A stretch of 64,000 nucleotides of DNA, taken from positions 26,883 through 90,882 of the forward strand of contig PHBJ01000014.1 of assembly GCA_002840555.1 (NCBI GenBank), in the 5' to 3' direction. The position numbers and the translations under genes are program-made. This document shows positions 50,364 through 59,203 of this stretch, piece after piece (positions within the stretch are counted from its first letter, which is position 1; each line of letters begins with the position of its first letter). The stretch comes from Deltaproteobacteria bacterium HGW-Deltaproteobacteria-13 (GTDB lineage: Bacteria > Desulfobacterota > Syntrophia > Syntrophales > Smithellaceae). The notes under the pieces were generated by a model. It ran no database searches. It saw only the letters and a list, made by a program, of their open reading frames with translations, and was not told where the DNA came from.

Positions 50364-51293
50364 TTAATTTCCCTTTGCCGGCAAAACAGGATTAGCCGAT
50401 CCGGACTCCTCCACGGACGGCATGGATGACGCCACTTTTGCTTTTCTGGCTTTTACCCTCTTCAACCGGTATTGGATGTAGGCGTCGCGAAACGCCACGT
50501 AGGGATCAATCGCCGCATCCTTGAGCGCTTCATAATCGCCAATCCTTAAAGAGGTGGCATTAATTTTTTCATATCCCCAGACGCCTAACCAGGCATACCA
50601 GGGATTAATGTAAGATACGGGATACAGCAAATTATCACCGGCGATGTCAATGGAATCGCGCGGACTGGAAGGTCCATAGACGGGCCAGACGATGTAAAAG
50701 CCCTGGCCCACGCCCCAGACTCCGAGTGTCTGCCCCAGATCCGTATCCTGCATCTGGAGATCCAACGCTTTGCCGGAAGCAGGATCCATCAGTCCCCCGA
50801 TGCCCCAGACGGTATTGATGGTAAACCGGCCCGCCTCGGTGGCCGCCCCGCTGAAATCCGACTGCAACAGGCAGCTAAGAAACCGGGAGGGAAATCTAAG
50901 ATTGGAAAAGAAATTGCGGGCGCTGATTCGCAAGACCTCGGGAGTGACTGCTTTATAGCCCTGCGCAGCCGGTTTGAGCGCCCATAAATAAAGCTTATCA
51001 TTAAACAGATGCATAACTCTGTTTACGGGCTCCAGGGGATCGGCAATTTCCACTTTTTCTTCTTTAAATTTATCGTCGGCGTAATCGATGTTTTCTTCGT
51101 CTTTATATTCATCATTGATGGCGTCGGCTGATTTGCCTGACGCTTTGACCGGAATTTCACCGGAGGTGGAAGCCAGTAAAATTTGCGGCGCAGATTGCGC
51201 TGAAGGCAAAACAGAAGAAGACTGTCGCGGGCTGTGAGCGCAACCCGTCATTAAAAAGATCAATAATACGCTTAAAGCAAGGTAGCCTTTCAT
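50364..51293 (-). CDS. mlaA: MlaA (VacJ) family outer-membrane lipoprotein
   Basis: The 309-residue protein has a lipobox LMTGC. Family motifs are DPLEPVNRVMHLFNDKLY, FFSNLRFPSRFLSCLLQ and FTINTVWGIGGLMDPA, then DTDLGQTLGVWGVGQGFYIV, GPSSPRDSID and YPVSYI. MlaA removes mislocalised phospholipids from the outer membrane. Residues ~50-95 are an acidic linker longer than usual. It is encoded with mlaC, mlaD, mlaF and mlaE on the same strand. Confidence 0.95.
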   Translation of the reverse strand: MKGYLALSVLLIFLMTGCAHSPRQSSSVLPSAQSAPQILLASTSGEIPVKASGKSADAINDEYKDEENIDYADDKFKEEKVEIADPLEPVNRVMHLFNDKLYLWALKPAAQGYKAVTPEVLRISARNFFSNLRFPSRFLSCLLQSDFSGAATEAGRFTINTVWGIGGLMDPASGKALDLQMQDTDLGQTLGVWGVGQGFYIVWPVYGPSSPRDSIDIAGDNLLYPVSYINPWYAWLGVWGYEKINATSLRIGDYEALKDAAIDPYVAFRDAYIQYRLKRVKARKAKVASSMPSVEESGSANPVLPAKGN

Positions 51294-51422
51294 TCAACAA
51301 AACCAGCCTTTATGCCAAACATTACAAGTCGGGCGCATTCCCCGAATACGCCGCGCCGGACGATCCGGGGAGCCGCCCCCGCAGTATCTGTCCGCCAGCC
51401 AGGAATGCACAATGGCGATTTT

Positions 51423-52025
51423 CTATTGCTTGCTTACCTTCTTTCGCAGGGTCTCCAGCAGTTGTTCCGGCGTATCCTTTGACAGGATATCATTAAACTG
51501 TGTGCGGTAGTTCTGAACAAGGCTTACATTCTCCACAACAACGTCATACACTTTCCATTTACCGTCCTTCAGGATCATTCGGTAAAAAATGGGGATTTCT
51601 TTGGAGGATGTTACAATCTTGGACTGAATCTCCGCCTGATTATCGGAAATCATGTTTTCTTTATAGAAATTAACCTTTTCGTTTGAGTAATCCAGAATTT
51701 TGTCAATATATGCTTTTTCCAGTACCTGCTCAAAAAGCTTCACAAATTCCGTGCGCTGAGCGGGAGTGAACTTGTTCCAGTTGCGTACCAGTGTGCGCTT
51801 GGAAAATTCAATTTCATCAAACATGTCTTCGTAGATGACCCGGAGCTTTTCCTTCTTGATTTCCTTGGCTGACGGATTTTTCAGTTTGGGATCCTTCAGC
51901 ACGTCGAGCACCTTCCTGACGGCGGTTTCAGCCGTAGTCATCGGCACTCCCGCATATACCGGAACGGATGATGCAAAAATAATCAATATACTTAATACTG
52001 CAAATTGTTTTATCATGAGTTTCAT
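51423..52025 (-). CDS. mlaC: MlaC-type periplasmic phospholipid-binding protein
   Basis: The 200-residue protein has a signal peptide and the Tol-Tol-Ttg2/MlaC pattern: FDEIEFSKRTLVRNWNKFTPAQRTEFVKLF near the middle, and later IFYRMILKDGKWKVYDVVVENVSLVQNYR. It shuttles phospholipid between MlaA at the outer membrane and MlaD at the inner membrane. It sits between mlaD (19 bp upstream) and mlaA. Confidence 0.94.
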   Translation of the reverse strand: MKLMIKQFAVLSILIIFASSVPVYAGVPMTTAETAVRKVLDVLKDPKLKNPSAKEIKKEKLRVIYEDMFDEIEFSKRTLVRNWNKFTPAQRTEFVKLFEQVLEKAYIDKILDYSNEKVNFYKENMISDNQAEIQSKIVTSSKEIPIFYRMILKDGKWKVYDVVVENVSLVQNYRTQFNDILSKDTPEQLLETLRKKVSKQ

Positions 52026-52044
52026 ATGGAAGCCTCCTACAGCT

Positions 52045-52527
52045 CTATTTCTGATCTTTTTTTACGTCTTTCTGATCTTTTTTCACGTCTCCAAAGGCAT
52101 ATTTGCTGATGAGTTCCTCAACATCCACTGCCGCCTGTGTATCGGTGATGACGCCTTTGTTGGCCAGCAGGCTGCCGCCGCCGCCCGGATCAATACTGAG
52201 ATACTTATCGCCGATAAGTCCTTCCGTTTTAATGGAGGCAATGGCATCATCATAGATTTTGATGTCTTTTTTAATTTTTATTTCCACAACGGCCTTCAGG
52301 TTTTCCTGATCTATGGTGATTCGTTCCACACGTCCGACATCAATACCTAAAATATGCACGGGACTGCCAATGCGCAAGCCGGCAACGGTTGTAAACTTGG
52401 CAATGAGCGTGTAGGACTTGTCGCCAAAAATATCAACTTTACCCAATTTTACAGTCATATATCCGACGCAGATCAGTCCGAAAATGACAAAGATGCCGAC
52501 AATTGTTTCCATGGTGTACTTTTTCAT
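52045..52527 (-). CDS. mlaD: MlaD (MCE-domain) protein
   Basis: The 160-residue protein has one membrane helix (~6-25) and an MCE domain (~37-115: FTTVAGLRIGSPVHILGIDVGRVERI, LIGDKYLSIDPGG). It forms a periplasmic hexameric ring on the MlaFE transporter. The C-terminus is a short lysine/aspartate repeat (DVKKDQKDVKKDQK). It starts 4 bp after the mlaF gene ends. Confidence 0.94.
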   Translation of the reverse strand: MKKYTMETIVGIFVIFGLICVGYMTVKLGKVDIFGDKSYTLIAKFTTVAGLRIGSPVHILGIDVGRVERITIDQENLKAVVEIKIKKDIKIYDDAIASIKTEGLIGDKYLSIDPGGGGSLLANKGVITDTQAAVDVEELISKYAFGDVKKDQKDVKKDQK

Positions 52528-52531
52528 TTAT

Positions 52532-53773
52532 TCACTCCCCGGCGGCGCAACTGAGCCGCCCAATTTCTTTTTGTTGAGATTTGGCTAAAACAACAACAGA
52601 ATCTATGTCGACCGTTGACCGGCCCTGAGCAATTCCAGCCATGATCATCAATTCGACCATCTCTCCCGCGGCTAATTTGCAGGCGCTCTCCTGAACGGAC
52701 TGAAGGAACTGTTCCTTAAAATCATGAACAAAATCATTCATAATGCTTTCCGTTTCGTCAAGATTCGAATAGGGCAGCATCGTGATAATTTCATTGGTAT
52801 TACGGCGGGTGGAAAAGCCGCCGATAGCGCCGAAGTGTTTATCAATATATAATCCCATCCCGCGCACAGCCTCCTGCGCCGCATCGTGTCCGACGCTGGT
52901 AATGATGGCGTTGAGCCCTACCAGACTAAAAACCACAAGACAATAAGATTCTTCAACCGTGCGTCTTTTCAACTGAAGATGATTGAGCATTTCAAACTGG
53001 CGCTTGGAGTAGAGACCGGTTAATTCTTTTTGCAGCACTTCAAGACTATGAATGACCTCGTCCTTAAACGGATGGTCGAATTCCTCCAGTTCCTCCGGCG
53101 TCCCCTGAAATACAATCCGATGATTGTAAAGGGAAAGAATCCGATTGGAAATGAAATAGACATCGGGAATTTCGTGGCTGACGAGGATGGCGGTAAAGTT
53201 AAATTTTTTCTGATACTGGGCGATCATGCTTAAAATAGCATTTTTCCGGACGGGGTCCTGGCCGGAAGTCGGTTCGTCAAAAAGGACGATTTGGGGATCG
53301 GTGATCAGGGCCCGGGCAAGCGCGGCTCTTTTTTGCATGCCTCCGGAGAGTTCCGACGGATACCGGTGAGCTGATTCAGTCAGTTCCGTCTGCTCGATTC
53401 TGGCCATCACCCGGCGGTCAATTTCCGCTTTCTTCAAATGGGTGGTTTCCCTGAGCGGCAGGGCAATATTATCATAGATGGTCATGGAATCAAAAAGAGC
53501 ATTGCCCTGAAACATGTAGCTTATCTGCGCGAAGGATGCGGCGATTTCCGACCTTTTCATGCCGGTAACCGGTTTGCCGCGGAAGAGAATAGTCCCTTCG
53601 TCCGGTTTGAGGAGCCCGATGATGTGTTTGAGCATTACGCTTTTACCCGAACCGGAGAGACCGATAATCGTCGTAACCTCTCCCTCGTAGATCTGTAAAT
53701 TAACACGATCCAATACGGTTCGTCTGCCGAAACGCTTGGTAACATCTTTGAATTCAATCAGTGGAGTATCCAT
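52532..53773 (-). CDS. mlaF: MlaF ATPase with an added C-terminal domain
   Basis: The 413-residue protein is about 150 residues longer than usual MlaF. Residues 1-245 are the ABC ATPase: Walker A GLSGSGKSV, signature LSGGMQKRAALARA, Walker B VLFDEPTSGQD. Residues ~255-413 form an extra domain with IDKHFGAIGGFSTRRNTNEIITMLPYSNLDE, faintly reminiscent of a degenerate GGDEF/nucleotide-cyclase fold, and a helical end rich in AAGEMVELMIMAG. It energises phospholipid transport with MlaE and MlaD. The tail could regulate activity; this is inference. Confidence 0.92.
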   Translation of the reverse strand: MDTPLIEFKDVTKRFGRRTVLDRVNLQIYEGEVTTIIGLSGSGKSVMLKHIIGLLKPDEGTILFRGKPVTGMKRSEIAASFAQISYMFQGNALFDSMTIYDNIALPLRETTHLKKAEIDRRVMARIEQTELTESAHRYPSELSGGMQKRAALARALITDPQIVLFDEPTSGQDPVRKNAILSMIAQYQKKFNFTAILVSHEIPDVYFISNRILSLYNHRIVFQGTPEELEEFDHPFKDEVIHSLEVLQKELTGLYSKRQFEMLNHLQLKRRTVEESYCLVVFSLVGLNAIITSVGHDAAQEAVRGMGLYIDKHFGAIGGFSTRRNTNEIITMLPYSNLDETESIMNDFVHDFKEQFLQSVQESACKLAAGEMVELMIMAGIAQGRSTVDIDSVVVLAKSQQKEIGRLSCAAGE

Positions 53774-53781
53774 GAGCCTCT

Positions 53782-54630
53782 CTATATCAGCAATGATGTA
53801 ACCACATAATCCGAAACCAGAATCAGCACGCAGGAAAGCACGACCGCCGACGTTGTGGCCAGGCCGACAGCCTGGGCGCCGTGGCTATCCTTGCGCATAT
53901 GCGCAAAATAGCCCTGGTAACAGCAAACAGTGGAAACGATCACCGCAAAAACAATCGATTTAATAAAGCCGTTATTGATATCACTCATGACCACGTAGGC
54001 CTGAATGCTGTGCACGTAGACGCCGGCATTTAAACCCAGCAAGGCAACCCCGGAAATGTAGCCGCCGAAGATTCCGATAAGATCAAACATGGCTGTCAGC
54101 AGGGGAAAGCTGATGATGGCCGCCGTAATTTTGGGACTTACCAGATACTGCAGCGGATTGATTTGCATGGTGTGCAGCGCGTCGATCTGCTCGCTGATGC
54201 GCTGAATGCCTATTTCCGCCGTTATAGCCGAACCGGCACGGGCCGTAATCATGATGGCCGTGAGCACCGGCCCCAATTCCATGATCAGTGAAAGAGACAC
54301 CAGGGAACCGACTGCGCCCTGCGCTCCGAACTGAACCAAAGCGTGATAAGATTGCAGCCCCAGAACCATACCGGTGAACAAACTCACCAGCATGATGATG
54401 GTCATGGATCTTGCGCCGATATAATAAACCTGCTTAACCACTTTGGAAAACTGTCTGGGTCGTAAAGAAACCCAAAGCGCCTTGACAAGGAAAACCGTTG
54501 CCGCGCCTAAAATGTTAATCCAGCCCATGACCGTTTCACCGGTAAAGGTGAATGGCCGTGCCAGAAACATGACCGGCCGGAATTTTTCTCCGGCTTCCGG
54601 GCTGTTCTGATTATCTTCGTTTAAAGCCAT
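53782..54630 (-). CDS. mlaE: MlaE-type phospholipid transporter permease
   Basis: The protein is 282 residues from ATG 54630, chosen for GGGAG upstream; a longer frame lacks one. Helices and motifs are those of the MlaE family (QVYYIGARSMTIIMLVSLFTGMVLGLQ-like coupling region, ELGPVLTAIMITARAGSAITAEIG, EQIDALHTMQINPLQYLVSPK, DINNGFIKSIVFAVIV). It forms the inner-membrane channel with MlaF and MlaD and begins the mla operon. Its stop lies 8 bp from the mlaF start. Confidence 0.94.
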   Translation of the reverse strand: MALNEDNQNSPEAGEKFRPVMFLARPFTFTGETVMGWINILGAATVFLVKALWVSLRPRQFSKVVKQVYYIGARSMTIIMLVSLFTGMVLGLQSYHALVQFGAQGAVGSLVSLSLIMELGPVLTAIMITARAGSAITAEIGIQRISEQIDALHTMQINPLQYLVSPKITAAIISFPLLTAMFDLIGIFGGYISGVALLGLNAGVYVHSIQAYVVMSDINNGFIKSIVFAVIVSTVCCYQGYFAHMRKDSHGAQAVGLATTSAVVLSCVLILVSDYVVTSLLI

Positions 54631-54712
54631 TAACAGTGCTCCCTTGTCGCTTGTTCCTGGAATACTTTGAAATGGAAAGTTTACATATTTATTGAAATTC
54701 GTCAACTCTATC

Positions 54713-55600
54713 TTAGCTGACTTCCACCAGAAATTCTTTTATGATTTGAGCAACTTCTTTAGGTTTTTGCATGGGGATTAAGTGCCCGGCATCCGGAACG
54801 GACAGGTATCGTCCGTCTTTCAACAAAGATACCGCTTTGGGCAAATCAATGAATGCTTTGTTGGCGCTTTTTTCCCCTTCCACGATGAGAACCGGACAGG
54901 TCAGTTTTTTGAGCAGCGGCCAGGGATTGGTGCTGTTGCCGCCCATAAACAGCGCAGCTTCATTTCTCGGAGAACAGGAGAGCTTCAAATCACCGGCCTG
55001 TTGTTTTTCCATGCCGTATTGAAGATAAAACGCAAGCATTTGTTCATCCCAGCCGGCAAATAGCGATTTTGACTTGAGATATTCCAGGGCTGATTTTTCA
55101 TCCTTCCAGCTGCTTTTTCTTTTGATCGATTGCGAAGCCAGCGGATGCTCTTTGATCTTCATATTGATGGAATAAATTTCTTCCGGCAGAAAAATGGGCT
55201 CAATCAGAATCATGGCGCGCGGCTGCATGCCGAACAAAGCCGAGGCAATGGCCAGCACCGTGGCGCCCATGGAATGCCCGACGGCCAGATGATTGACGAT
55301 ATTTTGTGAAACACAGAGACTGATGATATCTTTGGCGATAACATCCCACCCCAGACCGCTTTCAGGATCGCAATCCCGGTAATTGCACATATACGGCACC
55401 CAGGCCTCATGGTGCGGCGTTAAATGTTCTATGATCGGGTGCCATAGCCAGGGAAGAAAACCTGTGGCGTGAGCAAAAAGAATTTGCGGGTCTTCGCCTT
55501 CATAATAAAGGTAAGGCAACTCGGCGCCGCCAACGTTCTGTCTCTTTAACGGCGGTATTTTCTTTGCGCTAATCGTTTTATTCTCATCCCGCGACATCAT
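54713..55600 (-). CDS. Alpha/beta hydrolase
   Basis: The 295-residue protein has an oxyanion segment LFAHATGFLP, a nucleophile elbow AVGHSMGATV (GHSMG) and a C-terminal DAGHLIPMQKP histidine. LIVEGEKSAN lies near the expected acid position. It is cytoplasmic with no signal peptide. It lies 82 bp upstream of mlaE on the same strand, so co-expression is possible. The substrate is unknown. Confidence 0.83.
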   Translation of the reverse strand: MMSRDENKTISAKKIPPLKRQNVGGAELPYLYYEGEDPQILFAHATGFLPWLWHPIIEHLTPHHEAWVPYMCNYRDCDPESGLGWDVIAKDIISLCVSQNIVNHLAVGHSMGATVLAIASALFGMQPRAMILIEPIFLPEEIYSINMKIKEHPLASQSIKRKSSWKDEKSALEYLKSKSLFAGWDEQMLAFYLQYGMEKQQAGDLKLSCSPRNEAALFMGGNSTNPWPLLKKLTCPVLIVEGEKSANKAFIDLPKAVSLLKDGRYLSVPDAGHLIPMQKPKEVAQIIKEFLVEVS

Positions 55601-55678
55601 GGAAAAATCACACCCTTGGGAATAATCAGCCTGTCGATCTCTCTGTAAATACTAATTTTTGCGGTAAAAGACGGCATT

Positions 55679-56227
55679 TTAAAAAACAAACACCGCCAAA
55701 GCGATAACCGTGGTGTATTTATTATCTTTACAAATTGTGGATTGAGTAACATTCAGCGTCCGGACGATCTTGCCGCTGATTTTAAAAATTTCCTTTTTCT
55801 CATCCCAGCTTTCATCAACATCGAAATCAATGCCCAACGTGGAGGCCAGCATAGCTGCGGCCAGATCCTCCGAGTAATCGCCGGCCTGCTTTTCGTTCTG
55901 ACCGAAAGCGTGGTGTTCACTGATGTAACCATAAGATGCTTTATCGGCGGGAATGGCACAGCCCACTGACGCGGACATCAGTCTTTTCGGTTCGTTTGTG
56001 CAGCAACGGCTCATAACGCAATAGGTAATCGCGCCGGGCGTCAGATCTTTAAGGCCTTGAGTCTTGGAAATCATTTTGCATCGCGGAGGAAAGATGCTGG
56101 AAACCTGAACTAAATTGCATTTTTCTATTCCGGCATCACGCAAGGCACGTTCAAAGGAATGCAATTCATCTTTGTGCGTGCCCACTCCTTTTGTAAAAAA
56201 TATTTTTTTAGGCACAAAACTATCCAT
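55679..56227 (-). CDS. pdaD: Pyruvoyl-dependent arginine decarboxylase
   Basis: The 182-residue protein has a self-processing site VSSIFPP, with cleavage expected between Ser43 and Ser44, giving a pyruvoyl group. Other family segments are [25 protein letters not shown] at the start, [11 protein letters not shown], and [25 protein letters not shown]. It converts arginine to agmatine for polyamine synthesis, replacing PLP-dependent SpeA. A good AAGGAGATG ribosome site precedes it. No other polyamine gene is adjacent. Confidence 0.93.
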   Translation of the reverse strand: MDSFVPKKIFFTKGVGTHKDELHSFERALRDAGIEKCNLVQVSSIFPPRCKMISKTQGLKDLTPGAITYCVMSRCCTNEPKRLMSASVGCAIPADKASYGYISEHHAFGQNEKQAGDYSEDLAAAMLASTLGIDFDVDESWDEKKEIFKISGKIVRTLNVTQSTICKDNKYTTVIALAVFVF

Positions 56228-56522
56228 TTTTCATCTCCTTACTTTTCTCGTGAAGAGCAAAAGATTTTATTTCTTGAAACCGGTCTCCGGCCGGTTATGA
56301 CATTCCCGGGAAAGCTCCAGCTCCGATAGATACTTTTCGTTTTCGGCTTTCGCCCGGCGTCCGCCGCGTCCCGCCGGAAACATTTTTGTAACTTATATCA
56401 GTGTTCAACTTCTTATGCCACAAAATTATTTATAAAATACCGGATCAATATTCATCGTTTAATCTTGCCCTAAATATAAAAAAAGATTATAAAAGGCTGT
56501 AAATTTAAAATAGGGCTTATAC

Positions 56523-57920
56523 ATGAAAATAAAATATTTTTGTTTTATTTTAATATTCTTCTTATCATCCTGTTGTGTGCGACAGCCGGAAACCATCAAA
56601 GACGTGACGGACTTGCCTCAGGATCATACCTCCTACGTCAAAGAAACTCCCCGGGAAAAGCTTCTGCTTCCGGCAGACATTCAGATAAAAATGAACGAAG
56701 ATTACAATAAAACTTATTTTTCTGTCTGGCATATTCTTCAACCCGCCCATTCGTCACCCGAAAGATTGTCCTGGATCTTTAAAAAATTCTCCGGAAGCCC
56801 CGGTTACGGCGAAAACAAAAAAAAGCATTCAGCGGCCTGGTTAAAGAAGCTTCAGCAAAACGCTTTTTTAGAGAATTATCCCAACACCCTGCAACCCGCG
56901 ATTACAACAAGAAGCACCAGCCTGCGCATGCTTCCTACGCAAGGCCCTCACTTTTACAGTTCTGACGGAGATATCGCCGCCTGGCCTTTTGATAATCTGC
57001 AAATATCTTCCGTACCCGCAAACACGCCTATCGTTGCATTTCACCTCAGTGCGGACAAATCATGGGCGCTGGTGGAAACCAGTTTCGCTTTCGGATGGAT
57101 GCCCGTTGAAGATTACGCGCGTGTGGATGACAATTTTATCAAAACGTGGGAATCCGGCAATTACGCCGTCATCATCAAGGACAAAACTTCTATTTTGGAC
57201 GCCAATGGCAATTTCAGCATCAGAACATCCATCGGACAAATTTTTCCCTTAGTCAATGAAACGGCGGATAAACTGGAAATCCTTATCGCCACGGCGGATA
57301 AAAACAGCACCGCGGTCATTAAACGCGGCTTCGTCTCCCCTCAAATTGTCGCGAAAAAGCCGCTGCCTTTCACGTACGTCAATGCGGTAAAAATCGCCAA
57401 CGAATTAATCGACGAACCCTATGGCTGGGGCGGACTTTATGGAAACCGTGATTGTTCCGCGATGACCAGAGATTTTGTTGCTCCCTTTGGCATATGGCTG
57501 CCCAGACACTCCGCGGATCAGGCGAAAAAAGTTGGAACTTATATCAATTTGGAGAATCTCGATCCCGACCAGAAAGAAAAAATCATTCTGGAGCAGGGAA
57601 TCCCCTATTTGAGCCTGCTGTGGCGCAAAGGACATGTCATGCTTTACATCGGCCAGCAGGATGGACGGGCGCTTATTTTTCACAATGTCTGGGGTCTGAG
57701 AACCATCGACTGTAAAGGCAGGGAAGCGAGAAAAATCATCGGAAAGGCTGTGATCACGACTCTGCGCCCCGGCGTTGAATTATCCAATCTTGATCCGGAG
57801 GGTTTATTAATGAAAAACATTGCCGGGATGACTATCCTGACGCCGGAGAAACAAATCCGGCCGACACCGCAAATGGAGAGCCTTCCGCCAAACCCTCAGC
57901 CCGCAGCGCAATACCGGTAA
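56523..57920 (+). CDS. NlpC/P60 lipoprotein with SH3-like domains
   Basis: The 465-residue protein has a lipoprotein signal (LSSCC). Residues ~130-280 carry two bacterial SH3-like modules (LPTQGPHFYS, VETSFAFGWMPVEDYA, TSIGQIFPLV). Residues ~285-400 are the NlpC/P60 peptidase, with Cys311 in NRDCSAMTRDF and His371 in RKGHVMLYIG. It should cleave cell-wall peptides in the periplasm. The C-terminus is Pro-rich. It is a single gene, followed 62 bp later by truA. Confidence 0.88.
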   Translation: MKIKYFCFILIFFLSSCCVRQPETIKDVTDLPQDHTSYVKETPREKLLLPADIQIKMNEDYNKTYFSVWHILQPAHSSPERLSWIFKKFSGSPGYGENKKKHSAAWLKKLQQNAFLENYPNTLQPAITTRSTSLRMLPTQGPHFYSSDGDIAAWPFDNLQISSVPANTPIVAFHLSADKSWALVETSFAFGWMPVEDYARVDDNFIKTWESGNYAVIIKDKTSILDANGNFSIRTSIGQIFPLVNETADKLEILIATADKNSTAVIKRGFVSPQIVAKKPLPFTYVNAVKIANELIDEPYGWGGLYGNRDCSAMTRDFVAPFGIWLPRHSADQAKKVGTYINLENLDPDQKEKIILEQGIPYLSLLWRKGHVMLYIGQQDGRALIFHNVWGLRTIDCKGREARKIIGKAVITTLRPGVELSNLDPEGLLMKNIAGMTILTPEKQIRPTPQMESLPPNPQPAAQYR

Positions 57921-57982
57921 ACTCATAAGCATTCAACCCATAGACATTCTCACACAGCGTTAGTCATAGAGGTTTATAAAAA

Positions 57983-58759
57983 ATGCATAAATATAAAATT
58001 GTTCTGGAATATGATGGAACCCAATACCGCGGATGGCAATCGCAAAAAAACGCCAAAAGTGTTCAGGACACTTTCATTGCCGCGGCGCAGAATTTTTTAG
58101 GCGTGCCGGTTAAAGTCCAGGGAGCGGGAAGAACCGACGCAGGCGTGCATGCTCTGGCGCAGACAGCCCATCTGGAATCTTCCCGGAATGTTCATCCGGA
58201 GACGCTCCGCGTCGGGATCAATGATCAATTGCCGGCAAGCATTAATGTATTGCGGGTGGAAAACGCACAGCCGCTTTTTCACGCGCGCCATCACGCCGTG
58301 AGCCGAAGTTATCTCTATCTTATTTCCAGAAGGCGTTCCGCTTTCGGCAAACGGTATGTCTGGTGGGTAAAAGACAAACTTGATTGCCACAAAATGAAGC
58401 AGACGCTTGACGTTTTTCAGGGATTCCACGATTTTGCTTCTTTTGCCGATAAAAGAATGGACAAAGATACTTCGACAAAAGTAAACATCGAAGGATTATG
58501 GTTACAGGAATTTGACGACATCATCGCTGTGCGCGTTGCCGGCTCTCATTTTCTTTGGAAAATGGTGCGCCGCCTTGTGGGAGTGACTGCCGAAGTCGGC
58601 CGCGGCAACTTCACAAAACAGGATGTTGAAAAAATGCTCCAATCTTATTCGGAAATACCGGCAAGATTCACAGCCCCGCCCTCCGGCCTTTTTCTGGAAA
58701 AGGTATTGTATGAAGGCGACAATCTGCCGCCTATCAAACCGCCGATTTGTTTGTTTTAA
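57983..58759 (+). CDS. truA: tRNA pseudouridine synthase A
   Basis: The 258-residue protein has catalytic D52 in GAGRTDAGVHA. Further motifs are EYDGTQYRGWQ, FHARHHAVSRSYLY, FHDFASF and FLWKMVRRLVG. It makes pseudouridine at positions 38-40 of tRNA anticodon arms. Its length is normal. It is the last core chromosomal gene before the AT-rich cassette region. Confidence 0.96.
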   Translation: MHKYKIVLEYDGTQYRGWQSQKNAKSVQDTFIAAAQNFLGVPVKVQGAGRTDAGVHALAQTAHLESSRNVHPETLRVGINDQLPASINVLRVENAQPLFHARHHAVSRSYLYLISRRRSAFGKRYVWWVKDKLDCHKMKQTLDVFQGFHDFASFADKRMDKDTSTKVNIEGLWLQEFDDIIAVRVAGSHFLWKMVRRLVGVTAEVGRGNFTKQDVEKMLQSYSEIPARFTAPPSGLFLEKVLYEGDNLPPIKPPICLF

Positions 58760-59203
58760 CAAAAAGTGAAAGGAGGGCAGGTTCTCCATTTTCCCCTCAA
58801 AGCGGAGGGTGTAATACCCCACAGCTTGTTTAGGGATTTCACACCCGTGATTGACAATAGGCCTGCTCTATGCAATAAAAATAACGATCATATCGAAGGA
58901 TCTCTCGAACCTGATCCATTAATTTGAGCTTGGGGCTTGGGTGAAACTTCGGTGCATTTTCAAGATTCATATTTAAAGCAGCAAAATACAATTAAATACT
59001 GATTAGTCAATTTCCACCAAAAGTGGCATTCATGGCGATGGGCTTGATACCCGCTATTTTCCATGTTTGGCAGTTTAATATCATAATAAGTGGAAAATCT
59101 TTCCATCTATATGGGTTAATATGACGGAACATTTTCTCTTATTGCACGGTTATACGCGGATATAGATTATATATATTAAGCACATTTTATATATGGCAAG
59201 TTA
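58760..59203. other. Intergenic region between truA and the cassette array
   Basis: About 440 bp, AT-rich, with no coding frame of interest. An integron should have intI and attI near this left boundary, but neither is recognisable. GTTATAC at 59149-59155 is the only attC-like end and lacks a matching left arm. Apart from that I see nothing. Confidence 0.4.

Noticed and set aside
59140..59160. attI or attC site next to the first cassette
   Set aside because: GTTATAC alone fits poorly. There is no complementary left arm or shared core.
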